Source of the DNA: Bacteriovorax sp.
Lineage (GTDB): Bacteria > Bdellovibrionota > Bacteriovoracia > Bacteriovoracales > Bacteriovoracaceae
Assembly: GCA_028710485.1 (NCBI GenBank)
Contig: JAQTTZ010000011.1
Location: forward strand, 1 to 50,657
Length of the DNA stretch: 50,657 nucleotides
Reading direction: 5' to 3'
Below, piece by piece: positions 25,349-34,136 of the stretch. The notes under the pieces are model-generated. The model worked only from the letters and a program-made list of their open reading frames with translations. It ran no database searches and was not told the DNA's origin. A program made the translations under genes and the position numbers. Each line of letters starts with the position of its first letter. Position 1 is the stretch's first letter.

Positions 25349-26929
25349 ATGAACATATTGGCAATTGACGTCGGCTCTTACTCTATTAAGTTCGTTGAAG
25401 TAAGACCTGAACGAAAGAATTTAATCCTGGTTGAAAAACACGAAATCATTCTTGATGAAGCGAAGGCCCATTATCCAAATGCGCTAAACCTGGCTGATTT
25501 GCAAAAAGAAGTTGTGGCCGGATATATCCAGAAGAAAAGTGGCGACTTGAAAATCATCTTTCAAGTTCCCAATGAAATGTTGACGACGAGGTACCTGGAA
25601 ATACCGGGAACATCAAAAAGAAAAACAGAACAAATTATTCCATTTCAATTAGATGAGAACCTTCCCTATTCACTTGGCCATGCTCATTTTAGCTCGAGAC
25701 TCTATAAGCGCTCAGGCGGTTTTTCAGTATTAAGTAATATTACTCAACTCAGCGTCTTCAAAGAATTTTTTGGATTCTTTGAAAATAAAGATGCTCAGCC
25801 ATCTGTTCTCACTTCTGAAATTTCAACGATGCAGGCCTATGTCGATCATATTCGCATGAATGATACTTGCTGCATCTTGGACTTAGGTCACAAAACAACC
25901 AAGGCTTATTTTGTTCAGGATCGCCAGATTGTTTCCAACCACACTTCGTTTGTAGCAGGAAGTGCGATTAGTGAAGTTATTTCTAAAACTTATCAAATTT
26001 CTCATGAAGATGCCGTGATTTATAAACATGAAAATGCTTTTCTCCTCACTGATGAACAGTTAGAAGAGGTTTCAGCTGAGCAGCGCGAGTTTGCTCTTTT
26101 GATGAAACAAGTTTTTAGTCCGCTCATTCTAGATATCAAGCGGTGGGAAATTGGTCATCGTGTAAAATTTGGAACTGGCATTGATAAAATTTATCTGCTT
26201 GGTGGAACATCACAGATTAATAGCTTGGAAAACTTTTTTCATTTCCATACCGGCCTAACCATTCAGTCCTTGCCACCTCTTCTTGATTTTAAAAATGATT
26301 CTTCTATTCATGAAAAAACATTTTATCTCGTTAAGATGATGGCCATCTCACAAAAAGTTCCAAGTAATCTTATCAATTTCCTTACTGGTAAATTCCAGAC
26401 GGCTTCAAATGCCTTTATCTCTCTTCATTCTGCTGTCTTTATCTGGGTTAGAACAACTTTTATAGCTCTTCTTATTATTCTTGGGTTGGTTAGTGAACGT
26501 TTTTTCTTTTTAAGCAAACAAGAAAAAGTTATGGATTCTAAAATCACGGGACTTCTAAAAACGCCTTCACTTGATATCAATCGTAAAGACCAGAAACTCT
26601 ACGCTTCTAAGCCAGAAGCAGTGCTCGCGGCCCTTAAGAAAAAAAATAAAATTGTAAAAGACGAAGTCAGCTCAATTCTTTCTTCAACTCATATCAATGC
26701 TCTAAGACCACTTGCTGTTTTAAGCAAAACGATGAATTCTAACCCCAAAGTCAACTTAGAGAAGTTTGACAGCGATGGCTATAAGGTTGTGGCCACTTTT
26801 ACTTCGGCTGATCCCAATGAGCTAGAAGTAATGAAAGTTCACTTGCAGGGATCAGGCCTTCCGGCCTTAAAAATCGATTATATTTCGGGAAAAAATGTAT
26901 TAAATATCGAGTTTGCAGATAGAGAATAA
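25349..26929 (+). CDS. gspL: Type II secretion protein L (PilM/GspL actin-like domain)
   Basis: 526 residues. The N-terminal 330 or so residues form an actin-like domain: MNILAIDVGSYSIKFVEV is the phosphate-1-type loop, LGHKTTKAYF a second, IYLLGGTSQINSLE a third. One transmembrane helix is near 365-385 (TTFIALLIILGLVSERFFFL) and a small periplasmic ferredoxin-like domain ends the protein. The actin-like part looks closer to PilM of type IV pili than enterobacterial GspL does, and the protein is longer than the usual about 400. GspL binds GspE in the cytoplasm and GspM in the membrane. Position between K and M supports the call. Confidence 0.82.
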   Translation: MNILAIDVGSYSIKFVEVRPERKNLILVEKHEIILDEAKAHYPNALNLADLQKEVVAGYIQKKSGDLKIIFQVPNEMLTTRYLEIPGTSKRKTEQIIPFQLDENLPYSLGHAHFSSRLYKRSGGFSVLSNITQLSVFKEFFGFFENKDAQPSVLTSEISTMQAYVDHIRMNDTCCILDLGHKTTKAYFVQDRQIVSNHTSFVAGSAISEVISKTYQISHEDAVIYKHENAFLLTDEQLEEVSAEQREFALLMKQVFSPLILDIKRWEIGHRVKFGTGIDKIYLLGGTSQINSLENFFHFHTGLTIQSLPPLLDFKNDSSIHEKTFYLVKMMAISQKVPSNLINFLTGKFQTASNAFISLHSAVFIWVRTTFIALLIILGLVSERFFFLSKQEKVMDSKITGLLKTPSLDINRKDQKLYASKPEAVLAALKKKNKIVKDEVSSILSSTHINALRPLAVLSKTMNSNPKVNLEKFDSDGYKVVATFTSADPNELEVMKVHLQGSGLPALKIDYISGKNVLNIEFADRE

Positions 26930-26930
26930 A

Positions 26931-27557
26931 ATGGAAAAATCTAATAATATTTTTATCAAAATCGATGAGTTTATTTTTCAAAAGCTCGATTTTTTAAAAA
27001 CTGATTCCAGCTTTCAAAAAATCAATGAACTCTTAACCGGTCTTGATGAAGAACAACAAAAATTCATTGCTCAACTCTTAACTTTTACTTTGCTTATTAT
27101 TCCCTATCTCTTTGTAATGACCCTTTGGTGGGGAAATCATAAAAACCATGTCAATCACGAAGTAAAATCACAAATTCTTGAACAAATTTCAACCCTAAAC
27201 GGCAATAGAGATGCCTTGGCCAATGTCTCTTCAACTTATTTGGCGCCAGTCGCAATCCAAGGGCCGGAAGACTTGGATAATAAGATTAGAAACTTAATGT
27301 CTGCCAATAATATTGAGCAAACGAAGGTTCACGTTTTGAATTTCACTCAAGTCTCGACAACGTCAAGTATTGCCAAAATTGAAACCACACTTAGTTTCCA
27401 AAATTTTGGAACTCAGGACTTCTCTAATTTTATGCGTGCTTTAGTGGAACAAGAAAAATTTAAAGTTCTCCGCATCAGTTTAAGTAAAAATAAAACAACG
27501 AATCTCTTGAATGGTGAGGTCTCTCTTATGCATTTAGGAAAAAGTTCGGCAATGTAA
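26931..27557 (+). CDS. gspM: Type II secretion protein M
   Basis: 208 residues from the ATG at 26931, one base after the gspL stop. The short cytoplasmic part is about 45 residues, longer than in most GspM. It is followed by a transmembrane helix (LLTFTLLIIPYLFVMTLWWG) and a periplasmic ferredoxin-like domain (TKVHVLNFTQVSTTSS; FSNFMRALVEQEKFKVLRIS). The sequence is poorly conserved in this family, so the call rests on topology, size and its place between gspL and gspN. Confidence 0.75.
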   Translation: MEKSNNIFIKIDEFIFQKLDFLKTDSSFQKINELLTGLDEEQQKFIAQLLTFTLLIIPYLFVMTLWWGNHKNHVNHEVKSQILEQISTLNGNRDALANVSSTYLAPVAIQGPEDLDNKIRNLMSANNIEQTKVHVLNFTQVSTTSSIAKIETTLSFQNFGTQDFSNFMRALVEQEKFKVLRISLSKNKTTNLLNGEVSLMHLGKSSAM

Positions 27558-27571
27558 GTACAAAAAATAAA

Positions 27572-28501
27572 ATGAAAAGAAAAAGAATCCAATATAACGA
27601 ACTTAACGAAGAGATTTATGGCCCAAGATATTGGACCAAATCCAGATTGATCATTACGGGAATCGCTCTTCTGGTATTTGGTTTTCTTTTCAATTTTTCA
27701 TTGGAAGAAAAAATTAATAAATGGCTTCTCGCGACACTCTCGACCAACGAAGCCTGCCCTATCGTTTTTGAGAAAGCAGAACTGTCCTATTTTCTGCCCA
27801 AGATTAATATCAAAAAAGCAGTTATCCTTGGAAGTTGTTTTGGCCAACCTAATAATAAACTTCCACTTCAAGACTTTATTATTGGTTTGCACTCGCCGAG
27901 CTTTTATCCACCTGGAATAAAACTCCACGTGTCGCTAAAAGAAGGCAGAACCAATATCAATCTCTACCCGACCATTTCACCTTTTTCACAATATATAGAT
28001 ATTGAAAATACAAAAATAGACAATAAAATTTTTGCCGCAATGTCGAGTGATAATCAATCCGTGATTTCAGGAATGCTGGACATAGAAGGAACACTAAAAT
28101 TTTCTTCCGGAACTCTAGAAGATGGAAAACTTATTATCACTTCTAATGACTTTCGACTGCCTGCTCAGAATATTAAGGGATTCGAGATGACCTTACTCGA
28201 TCTAAAACACCTTGATATCAGAACTCATTTTACTAATAAAACCACCATGCAAATTGATCATATTGAGATTGGTCGACCAGGCTCTCCAATTGAATTAAAA
28301 CTCAAAGGAAATCTACTTATTAATCCAACCAGTTTTATCAGCTCACAGCTTCAACTCTCGGGGCCTCTGAAATTATCAAATTTTATTTTGATGAACTTTG
28401 CTTTCATTAAACTTTTCTTGCCTGCGGAAAATACCAGTGGTACCTATCAAGTGAAGATAAATGGCCCACTCGGAAATATGGGGCCGCCCCAAATAAAATA
28501 A
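27572..28501 (+). CDS. gspN: Type II secretion protein N
   Basis: 309 residues: a short cytoplasmic N-terminus, one transmembrane segment at about 27-45 (LIITGIALLVFGFLFNF), then a beta-rich periplasmic part with a repeating pattern (IKLHVSLKEGRTNINLYP; MLDIEGTLKFSSGTLEDGKL; GNLLINPTSFISSQLQLSG). This AsmA-like architecture is that of GspN, present in only some type II systems and thought to stabilise or connect the complex. The last gene of the secretion set; only two bases separate it from the prenyl synthase start. Fair confidence, by fold and order. Confidence 0.75.
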   Translation: MKRKRIQYNELNEEIYGPRYWTKSRLIITGIALLVFGFLFNFSLEEKINKWLLATLSTNEACPIVFEKAELSYFLPKINIKKAVILGSCFGQPNNKLPLQDFIIGLHSPSFYPPGIKLHVSLKEGRTNINLYPTISPFSQYIDIENTKIDNKIFAAMSSDNQSVISGMLDIEGTLKFSSGTLEDGKLIITSNDFRLPAQNIKGFEMTLLDLKHLDIRTHFTNKTTMQIDHIEIGRPGSPIELKLKGNLLINPTSFISSQLQLSGPLKLSNFILMNFAFIKLFLPAENTSGTYQVKINGPLGNMGPPQIK

Positions 28502-28503
28502 AT

Positions 28504-29436
28504 ATGTCACCGTTAGAAATTGAAAATACATTACGTTATCATTTAGATCTTCTTCTTCCTCAGCATATGACGCGCGAAGTTTATGAATATGCCACTTTGC
28601 CTGGTGGAAAACTCTTCCGCCCTAGTCTCGTTTGGTCCACACTTAGTGATCTCGACCCAGTTCTTTATTCGAAATCACTACAAAATAGAAACTCTCCCCA
28701 TGCGCTTTTAGCAAGTGCCGTTGAATTTCATCATAGCTATACCCTGATACACGATGATTTGCCCTGTATGGACGACGATACCATTAGACGAGGCAAGCCC
28801 TGCACTCATCTGGTGTACGGCGAATGGCAGGCATTGCTGGCGGGAGATGGGCTATTAAATCTTTCCTATCAATTATTGAGTAAAAGCAAACATGAAAGAG
28901 CTTTAGAAGTCATTCGCTTTTTTTCTTGGGCCCTAGGACCTAAGGGTCTAATTCAGGGTCAAGTACTGGACCTCTCGGAAGAAATGACAAAAAGTTTTGA
29001 AAATACCTTGCGCACCCACGAACTAAAAACCGCCAGGCTTATTCAGGTGGCGATTCTAGGAAGTGCCATGCAAACGACTTTAAAAAATACTAAACGCGAA
29101 AAAAGCTTATGGAAATTTTCTAAACTCTTGGGAATTAATTTTCAATTGATTGATGACTTGAGCGAATTAAGCGAAGAAGTTTTGTCTGAGCATGAAACAG
29201 CAGTGAACCCTTGGCTTCATCATACCGAACAAACCTATCTTGAAACAATAAAATCTCTCGATACATTTAATCTGCTAAGTCTCGAGTTAAAACTGGTTAA
29301 TACCAATAAAATAATCACGGAGTACTATCAAAAGATGGTTTCAATCATAACCCTTAATCAGGGGATGATTGAGATGCATTTAAATAAAAAAATTAATTTA
29401 TTTCCAGTTATTCTTCTTATGAAGAAATTCAGTTAG
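28504..29436 (+). CDS. ispA: Polyprenyl synthetase (farnesyl diphosphate synthase-like)
   Basis: Trans-isoprenyl diphosphate synthase of 310 residues, the length of IspA. The first aspartate-rich motif is HDDLPCMDDDTIRRGKPCTH (D84, D85, D90), with the Pro-Cys insertion typical of bacterial FPP synthases. Then GLIQGQVLDL, LKTARLI and the second motif QLIDDLSE (217-221), where the usual final Asp of DDxxD is Glu. PGGKLFRPSL is the diphosphate-binding lysine/arginine region. The product should be C15 (or C20) diphosphate for quinone or undecaprenol synthesis. It is tightly attached to the secretion operon, two bases after gspN, and its 3' end overlaps the convergent MerR gene by 39 bases. No dxs or xseB is adjacent. 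Confidence 0.88.
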   Translation: MSPLEIENTLRYHLDLLLPQHMTREVYEYATLPGGKLFRPSLVWSTLSDLDPVLYSKSLQNRNSPHALLASAVEFHHSYTLIHDDLPCMDDDTIRRGKPCTHLVYGEWQALLAGDGLLNLSYQLLSKSKHERALEVIRFFSWALGPKGLIQGQVLDLSEEMTKSFENTLRTHELKTARLIQVAILGSAMQTTLKNTKREKSLWKFSKLLGINFQLIDDLSELSEEVLSEHETAVNPWLHHTEQTYLETIKSLDTFNLLSLELKLVNTNKIITEYYQKMVSIITLNQGMIEMHLNKKINLFPVILLMKKFS

Positions 29437-29883
29437 AACCAAAATCTCAGTTAATTTTGATTTTGCCATCATTAATTTCTGAAAATCTGATTCGATCAAA
29501 ACACGCTTAGTTTGCGAAAAAGTATGCCCCACAGAGCTTGGTGTCACCGGAAGACCTTCATCAAAATAATCCATCGAAAAATTATCTTCTTCAAAATCCT
29601 GGAAATTTGCTTCTACCAGATGCTCCCGCGGCATGAGAATTTTCATCTCGCCCTTAGTTCTCTCGATAGATAACTTATCATCAAATAATAATTTTTTTAT
29701 AAGGAGAATTGCTTCAATGTCTCGATGTTCATAAAGCTTTAGGCCTGCGGACGACATGAGTGGAGCAATTTCTGTGAACTCCGATTCCCAAAAGCGTAAC
29801 ACGTATGACTTTACACCCGTGAGCGCGCAAACTTCGTTTATTTTAAATGAAGATTTGTTTGGGATTTCTATCGGTTCATTCAT
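29398..29883 (-). CDS. MerR family DNA-binding regulator
   Basis: 161 residues. The N-terminal winged helix of MerR type is clear: FKINEVCALTGVKSYVLRFW, then ESEFTEIAPLMSSAGLKLYE and HRDIEAILLIKKLLFDD. The rest has no metal-binding cysteines and no long dimerisation coiled coil, so it is not a metal sensor. A MerR-like gene directly after an IHF alpha gene is a recurring arrangement in delta-type proteobacteria, which fits here: 15 bases after the ihfA-like gene on the same strand. The function of this MerR type is not established. Its 3' end overlaps the prenyl synthase. Confidence 0.85.
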   Translation of the reverse strand: MNEPIEIPNKSSFKINEVCALTGVKSYVLRFWESEFTEIAPLMSSAGLKLYEHRDIEAILLIKKLLFDDKLSIERTKGEMKILMPREHLVEANFQDFEEDNFSMDYFDEGLPVTPSSVGHTFSQTKRVLIESDFQKLMMAKSKLTEILVLTEFLHKKNNWK

Positions 29884-29898
29884 TAGTGGCCTTTTAGT

Positions 29899-30330
29899 CT
29901 ATTCGTTGTCGTCTTCTTCTGGGTGAAAATCGATATCTTCATCGCCTTCATCAGTATTCGACATAAATGAGCTAAGTGCTCTTGCCGATCCTTCTTTAGC
30001 TGGTAACGATTTATCTTCGTTTCCTTTTTCATCCAGACGATGAGCATATCTCATAGTTACGTCTTCTTTAAGCACTTGAGAGGGCTTGAAGGTAAGTACT
30101 CGTCTTGCTGAAATATCCATAGCATCACCTGTTTGTGGATTTCTCCCAACACGTGTGGCCTTATCTCTGATTGAAAAATTTCCAAAACCAGAAATCTTTA
30201 CTTTCTCCCCTTTTGAGAGAGTGTCTTTGATAACTTTAAATACTAGATCTACTAAATCTGCCGCCTCTTTCTTTGAAAAACCAGCTTCTTTGTAAACTCT
30301 TTCGACTATATCAGCCTTAGTAAGACTCAT
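29899..30330 (-). CDS. ihfA: Integration host factor alpha-like protein with acidic tail
   Basis: Histone-like DNA-bending protein. The start at 30330 is chosen because GGAGG lies exactly six bases upstream; an adjacent ATG at 30333 is too near the SD, and an upstream one at 30363 lacks one. Residues 1-95 are a standard HU/IHF fold (LTKADIVERVYKEAGFSKKE; KISGFGNFSIRDK; RVGRNPQTGDAMDISARRVL) that includes the beta-arm Pro. IHF alpha is normally about 100 residues; this protein has 143, with a C-terminal tail of about 45 residues ending in an Asp/Glu run (EGDEDIDFHPEEDDNE). The tail could modulate DNA binding. It is followed by the MerR gene. Confidence 0.85.
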   Translation of the reverse strand: MSLTKADIVERVYKEAGFSKKEAADLVDLVFKVIKDTLSKGEKVKISGFGNFSIRDKATRVGRNPQTGDAMDISARRVLTFKPSQVLKEDVTMRYAHRLDEKGNEDKSLPAKEGSARALSSFMSNTDEGDEDIDFHPEEDDNE

Positions 30331-30432
30331 CATCTTCCTCCATGAAAATTTGGTCGTATCCACACCCTTATATTAACAGGTTAACAAAGAAGGTCATTTT
30401 TATCTACATAAAAATTAAGTAATTACCATTTC

Positions 30433-30449
30433 CAGACTTTCAAAGTCTG
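30433..30449 (-). terminator. Hairpin after the topoisomerase A-subunit gene
   Basis: CAGACTT and AAGTCTG flank a three-base loop, 23 bases past the stop codon of the A-subunit gene read on the minus strand. The following sequence is only moderately T-rich (TAATTTTTA about 17 bases later), so it is a weak intrinsic terminator or an operator for the ihfA-like gene. Confidence 0.4.
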
Positions 30450-30471
30450 ACATTTGGCAAAATGCACGCCC

Positions 30472-31917
30472 TTATTTCTTTTTAATTTTTGTTTTTGGGA
30501 TCTTTAGGCGACTTTCCTTTTCAATTTTCTTTTGGAGATTAACTTTTTCAGAATCTTTTTGCTTCATCCAGGCAGTTAAACGTTCATCTACTTCGTGTAG
30601 TTCTTCGATCAACTTCTTTTCAATTAGTTTTTGTGACTTAGCAATGCGGTCAAACTCTTTTAACGAGGCCGTATCATCTCTAACCATCAAGGCCCGTTTT
30701 TCAACTTCCTCTTTGGTCATACGATAAATCGGCATATCTGCTAAATACTCAGCGAAGGTAAATTTTTTCTTCTCTAAATATTCAACATAAGATTTTCGGT
30801 TAGTCGATTTAGTCGCAACCTCATATTCTTTGTCTTTGATGAAGCGAATAATTTCATTATTCTGACGAATTTTTCTTTCATAGTCTTCGCATAATAATTC
30901 ATAACGGCGCTTAACAACTTCTAATCTTTTTGCTCCAAAAATTTCAATAATCTCTTCAGGATTATTAAAAATACGAATTCCACGCTCAGAGATGAGAGTG
31001 TAGTTTGGAACAAGCGTTGATGAGAGAGATAGTTTTTTAATAACTTCTTGTAAAGAAGGCTGTTGCCCTTTTTTGAATATAAGCTCGATCTTGATATCAT
31101 TATTCACAGAACTATCGATAAAATCTCTTATATAATCTTCATCAATTTGCTTTGTGAGATAGCGATAAATTTTAGCTGCATCATAGCCACGCGGAAGTTC
31201 AGTGATATAAATTGATCCACCGATTTCTTCAAAGCGCATACTGAAAACTAGACGATTTCTTTCATCCACTTCAATTTTATTGCGGTAATTATGAACATAA
31301 CACTTAAGCTTTTTTGCTTTCCCATGCTCAATAAAATGAATGATAGAATCAATCAGGTCACGGTGGTGAAAACTTGGAATCACACAAGAGAATCCTGTTC
31401 CGATACCTTCAGCTCCGTTCATCAACATCAAAGGAAGCTTAGGAAGCAAGCAAACGGGCTCCATAACTTTTTCGTCATAATTGGGAACCATTGCGACTTG
31501 ATTCATATCATCAAACAATAAAAAGTCGGCCACTTTACCTAATCGACATTCGATATAACGAGACGCTGCTGGAGCAGTCTCCATTCTTTCACCGAAATAT
31601 CCTTTTTTATCAATCAAGGGATAATTATTGGAGAAAGTGTAATCTTGGGCCATGTTAACAATTGCCGATTCTACCGAAGCGGGTCCGTGTGGATGCAAAG
31701 TTAAAACTAATCCAGTCGCACTTGAGACTTTCATCAATCCTTTCGATTGATTTTTCCAGAGTGTAAAAAGAATTCGGCGCTGACCTGGCTTTAATCCATC
31801 TTGAAGATATGGGATCGCGCGATCCATAAGAGTATAAATTTGATAAAGTCGGTATTCTTCTTTTACAACTTCAGTTAATGAAACTGAATCTAGAGCGTGA
31901 AGGTATCTTTCTTCCAT
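30472..31917 (-). CDS. Type IIA topoisomerase, DNA breakage-reunion subunit (T4 gp52/eukaryote-like)
   Basis: DNA-cleaving subunit of a type IIA topoisomerase. Winged-helix/tower residues are recognisable: AIPYLQDGLKPGQRRILFTL, then HPHGPASVESAIVNMAQDYT, NNYPLIDKKGYFGERMETAP and the active-site Tyr121 in AASRYIECRL. LLMLMNGAEGIGTGFSCVIP and YITELPRGYDAAKIYRYL follow. KPGQR rather than KPVQR, FGER/PAASRY rather than FGSIDGDxxAAMRY, and the ERGIRIFNNPEEIIEIF block are features I associate with phage T4 gp52 and eukaryotic topoisomerase II. The protein is only 481 residues and ends in a Lys-rich coiled tail where gyrase/ParC carry a beta-pinwheel. It is 22 bases downstream of the ATPase-subunit gene. 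It probably decatenates or relaxes, and should not supercoil negatively. Confidence 0.88.
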   Translation of the reverse strand: MEERYLHALDSVSLTEVVKEEYRLYQIYTLMDRAIPYLQDGLKPGQRRILFTLWKNQSKGLMKVSSATGLVLTLHPHGPASVESAIVNMAQDYTFSNNYPLIDKKGYFGERMETAPAASRYIECRLGKVADFLLFDDMNQVAMVPNYDEKVMEPVCLLPKLPLMLMNGAEGIGTGFSCVIPSFHHRDLIDSIIHFIEHGKAKKLKCYVHNYRNKIEVDERNRLVFSMRFEEIGGSIYITELPRGYDAAKIYRYLTKQIDEDYIRDFIDSSVNNDIKIELIFKKGQQPSLQEVIKKLSLSSTLVPNYTLISERGIRIFNNPEEIIEIFGAKRLEVVKRRYELLCEDYERKIRQNNEIIRFIKDKEYEVATKSTNRKSYVEYLEKKKFTFAEYLADMPIYRMTKEEVEKRALMVRDDTASLKEFDRIAKSQKLIEKKLIEELHEVDERLTAWMKQKDSEKVNLQKKIEKESRLKIPKTKIKKK

Positions 31918-31939
31918 TTACTGCAATCCTTTCTTTCTT

Positions 31940-34045
31940 TTATTTTTTAGTTTTTGCTACAGCTGCTTTCTTCGTCGTCTTTTTTTCAACCGGAACCTTT
32001 TTGGTGGCCTTAGCACTAAGCTTAGCGGCCGCCAATGCACGTGCCTTTTTCTTTTCAGCAGATCCTTCTTCTAAATCACTTGGAAGAATTCCTGTCGATT
32101 CAGTATCAAGCAGCAATTCTTTTCTCAAATTGGTGTCTTTACCGAAACAAATATCAAGCGTGTGCTTGGCCGAATTAATATCATCAACGGTAATTTTACA
32201 AAATTCCTCACGGGATAACGTATGCTTAAAGGCTTCAGGAGACATCTCTCCGAGTCCCTTATTTCTTTGAATCTCACGGATTTTAATATTTGATTTTTTC
32301 AGGCGCTCTAACTGAGAATCACTTTCCACAAAGAGTGTTTCTTTGTCGGTGATAACCTCAAATAGTGGAGCTTTCGCGAATTGAATAGCACCTAGTTCAA
32401 ACAATTCAGGCCAGAACGTAAAAAAGAAGTTAACTAAAAGTGTGTTGATATGGCCACCGTCGACATCAGAGTCAGCGAGGAAAACAATTTTAGAATAACG
32501 AAGATCTTTGATTTCAGCTTTTTGACCAATGGTTAAACCAATAGAGGCCATAATATCTAAAAATTCCTGGTTATTAATAACGTCGTTAATAGACGCCTGC
32601 ATAACGTTCATCGGTTTACCCTTAAGGGCAATTCCACCTTGATACAATTTATTTCGAGCTGAACGCAGTCCACCAATTGCTGAATCCCCTTCACAGATAA
32701 AAAGAGTGCAAAGATGGCGATCGCGGCGTTCATTGGCGTCTAATAATTTTTCTACTCTTTGTTTTTTAGCCTTTTTGCCCTTCAACGATGCGTCTTTTAA
32801 TTCCTGGAAACGGTGTCGAGATTTAGCACGTTCTACAACTAGTTCTAGAAATTCTTTATTTTTTCTTAGAAATTTTTCGATATTTTCGTTCATAAAATGC
32901 TCAATCCCTTTTTCAAGATTGAGATCGCGCACTAGTTTTCTTTTTGTCTGAGATTCAAAACGAGGATTGGGCATAGTAATACCCATGACAAAAGTTAAAC
33001 CAGTTAAAACATCGTTATCGATGACTGAAATTTTTTCTTTTCTCGCAGTTCTTTCAATTTTTTCTTTAACGGTGTTAATGAATATTCTCTTCACTCGGTC
33101 GTGGTGAAATCCACCATCAAAAGTTGGAGTTGAGTTAACAAAAGAAATAAATTTTTCGCGGTCATCCGATCTTTTATCACTGCACACTGATAAGTGAAAA
33201 TCGATTTTCCCTTTAACTTTTTTACCTTTAGCATTTTGAGTTTCATAGATAAAAGCTTCTTCACCAAAAAGCTGAGAATTGTTTGGATCAATACGTTGAG
33301 CGAGTTCAAAAAGGCCTTTTTTGAAGTGGTATTTCTCACCATTAAAAGAAAAAGTAAGCCCTGGATTATTGTAAGCAAGATCGATAATTCTCTTACGTAA
33401 TAAATCTTCATTGATAATATTGTCTTTATAAACTTCTTTTGAAAGTACAAGTGTGACACTTACGCCGGAAGCACCTTTAAAAGGTTTCGGCTTTGTTTTT
33501 TTAGTCTCAAGAGCACCGTTTATAAACTCATAAGTTTGTTCTTTTTTAGAGTTATAGTGCTTAACGGTGGCAATAAAAGTATCAGAAGTTAGGCAAGTTG
33601 CTGCAGCTCCCAGACCATTTTGCCCAAGTGTTCTAAAAAGAAAGCCCTTCTCGTCTGTTTCTTCGTCTTTAAACTTCGATCCAGTTCTAAATTCGGTATA
33701 AACTTGCGGTACTTTATCGATGGGAAAACCTATTCCGTTATCAGTGATAGTTACCGTCTTTTTGTCATCTGCTAATTTCGTGTGAATTTCTGTAACATGA
33801 CCGCGGTAATATTCATCGATAGAGTTATCGAGAATTTCCTCAATCGCTTTAGATTTCGCCTGGTGAAATTTAACAGGTTTAAATTCTACTCCATTAGGCC
33901 TGTAGATATATGTGTCTAAATCTTCGATATCGTTACTACCAAATACCAGGGTAATACGATTGCGCACGTGCCAACGTTGGTCTTTGCTTTCAATTACCGC
34001 GTCTTTGGTACTACCTTTTCTAACAACAGGTCCTACACTACTCAT
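31940..34045 (-). CDS. Type IIA topoisomerase, ATPase subunit (T4 gp39/60-like)
   Basis: ATPase/TOPRIM subunit, 701 residues. The GHKL ATPase shows AIEEILDNSIDEYYRG, ITDNGIGFPID and LGQNGLGAAA; the transducer domain has the lysine-bearing PNPRFESQTKRKLV. TOPRIM motifs are LFICEGDSAIGGL and FLADSDVDGGHI, then KGLGEMSPEAFKHTL. EGDSAIG and SQTK are the forms I know from T4 gp39 and eukaryotic topoisomerase II; bacterial GyrB/ParE read EGDSAGGSAKQGRDR and GQTK. FWPELFELGAIQFAKAP resembles T4 gp60. The C-terminal 60 residues are Ala/Lys-rich like a histone H1 tail. AAGGA lies six bases before the ATG. First gene of a two-gene operon with the cleavage subunit. Confidence 0.88.
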   Translation of the reverse strand: MSSVGPVVRKGSTKDAVIESKDQRWHVRNRITLVFGSNDIEDLDTYIYRPNGVEFKPVKFHQAKSKAIEEILDNSIDEYYRGHVTEIHTKLADDKKTVTITDNGIGFPIDKVPQVYTEFRTGSKFKDEETDEKGFLFRTLGQNGLGAAATCLTSDTFIATVKHYNSKKEQTYEFINGALETKKTKPKPFKGASGVSVTLVLSKEVYKDNIINEDLLRKRIIDLAYNNPGLTFSFNGEKYHFKKGLFELAQRIDPNNSQLFGEEAFIYETQNAKGKKVKGKIDFHLSVCSDKRSDDREKFISFVNSTPTFDGGFHHDRVKRIFINTVKEKIERTARKEKISVIDNDVLTGLTFVMGITMPNPRFESQTKRKLVRDLNLEKGIEHFMNENIEKFLRKNKEFLELVVERAKSRHRFQELKDASLKGKKAKKQRVEKLLDANERRDRHLCTLFICEGDSAIGGLRSARNKLYQGGIALKGKPMNVMQASINDVINNQEFLDIMASIGLTIGQKAEIKDLRYSKIVFLADSDVDGGHINTLLVNFFFTFWPELFELGAIQFAKAPLFEVITDKETLFVESDSQLERLKKSNIKIREIQRNKGLGEMSPEAFKHTLSREEFCKITVDDINSAKHTLDICFGKDTNLRKELLLDTESTGILPSDLEEGSAEKKKARALAAAKLSAKATKKVPVEKKTTKKAAVAKTKK

Positions 34046-34136
34046 TATGTATCCTTTTCAATCACTTAATTTTGGGAAATAATAATCTAACTTTGGTGTT
34101 AGGTTAAAGATGGGACTAGCTAATAGAAAAGGTACA

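Noticed and set aside
28300..29436. Possible terminator between gspN, ispA and the MerR gene
   Set aside because: The genes abut or overlap (two-base gap; 39-base convergent overlap) and no hairpin with a T-run is seen.
33091..33459. Minus-strand frame of 122 codons within the topoisomerase ATPase gene
   Set aside because: Shifted frame on the same strand as a motif-rich gene; no SD and no protein-like composition.
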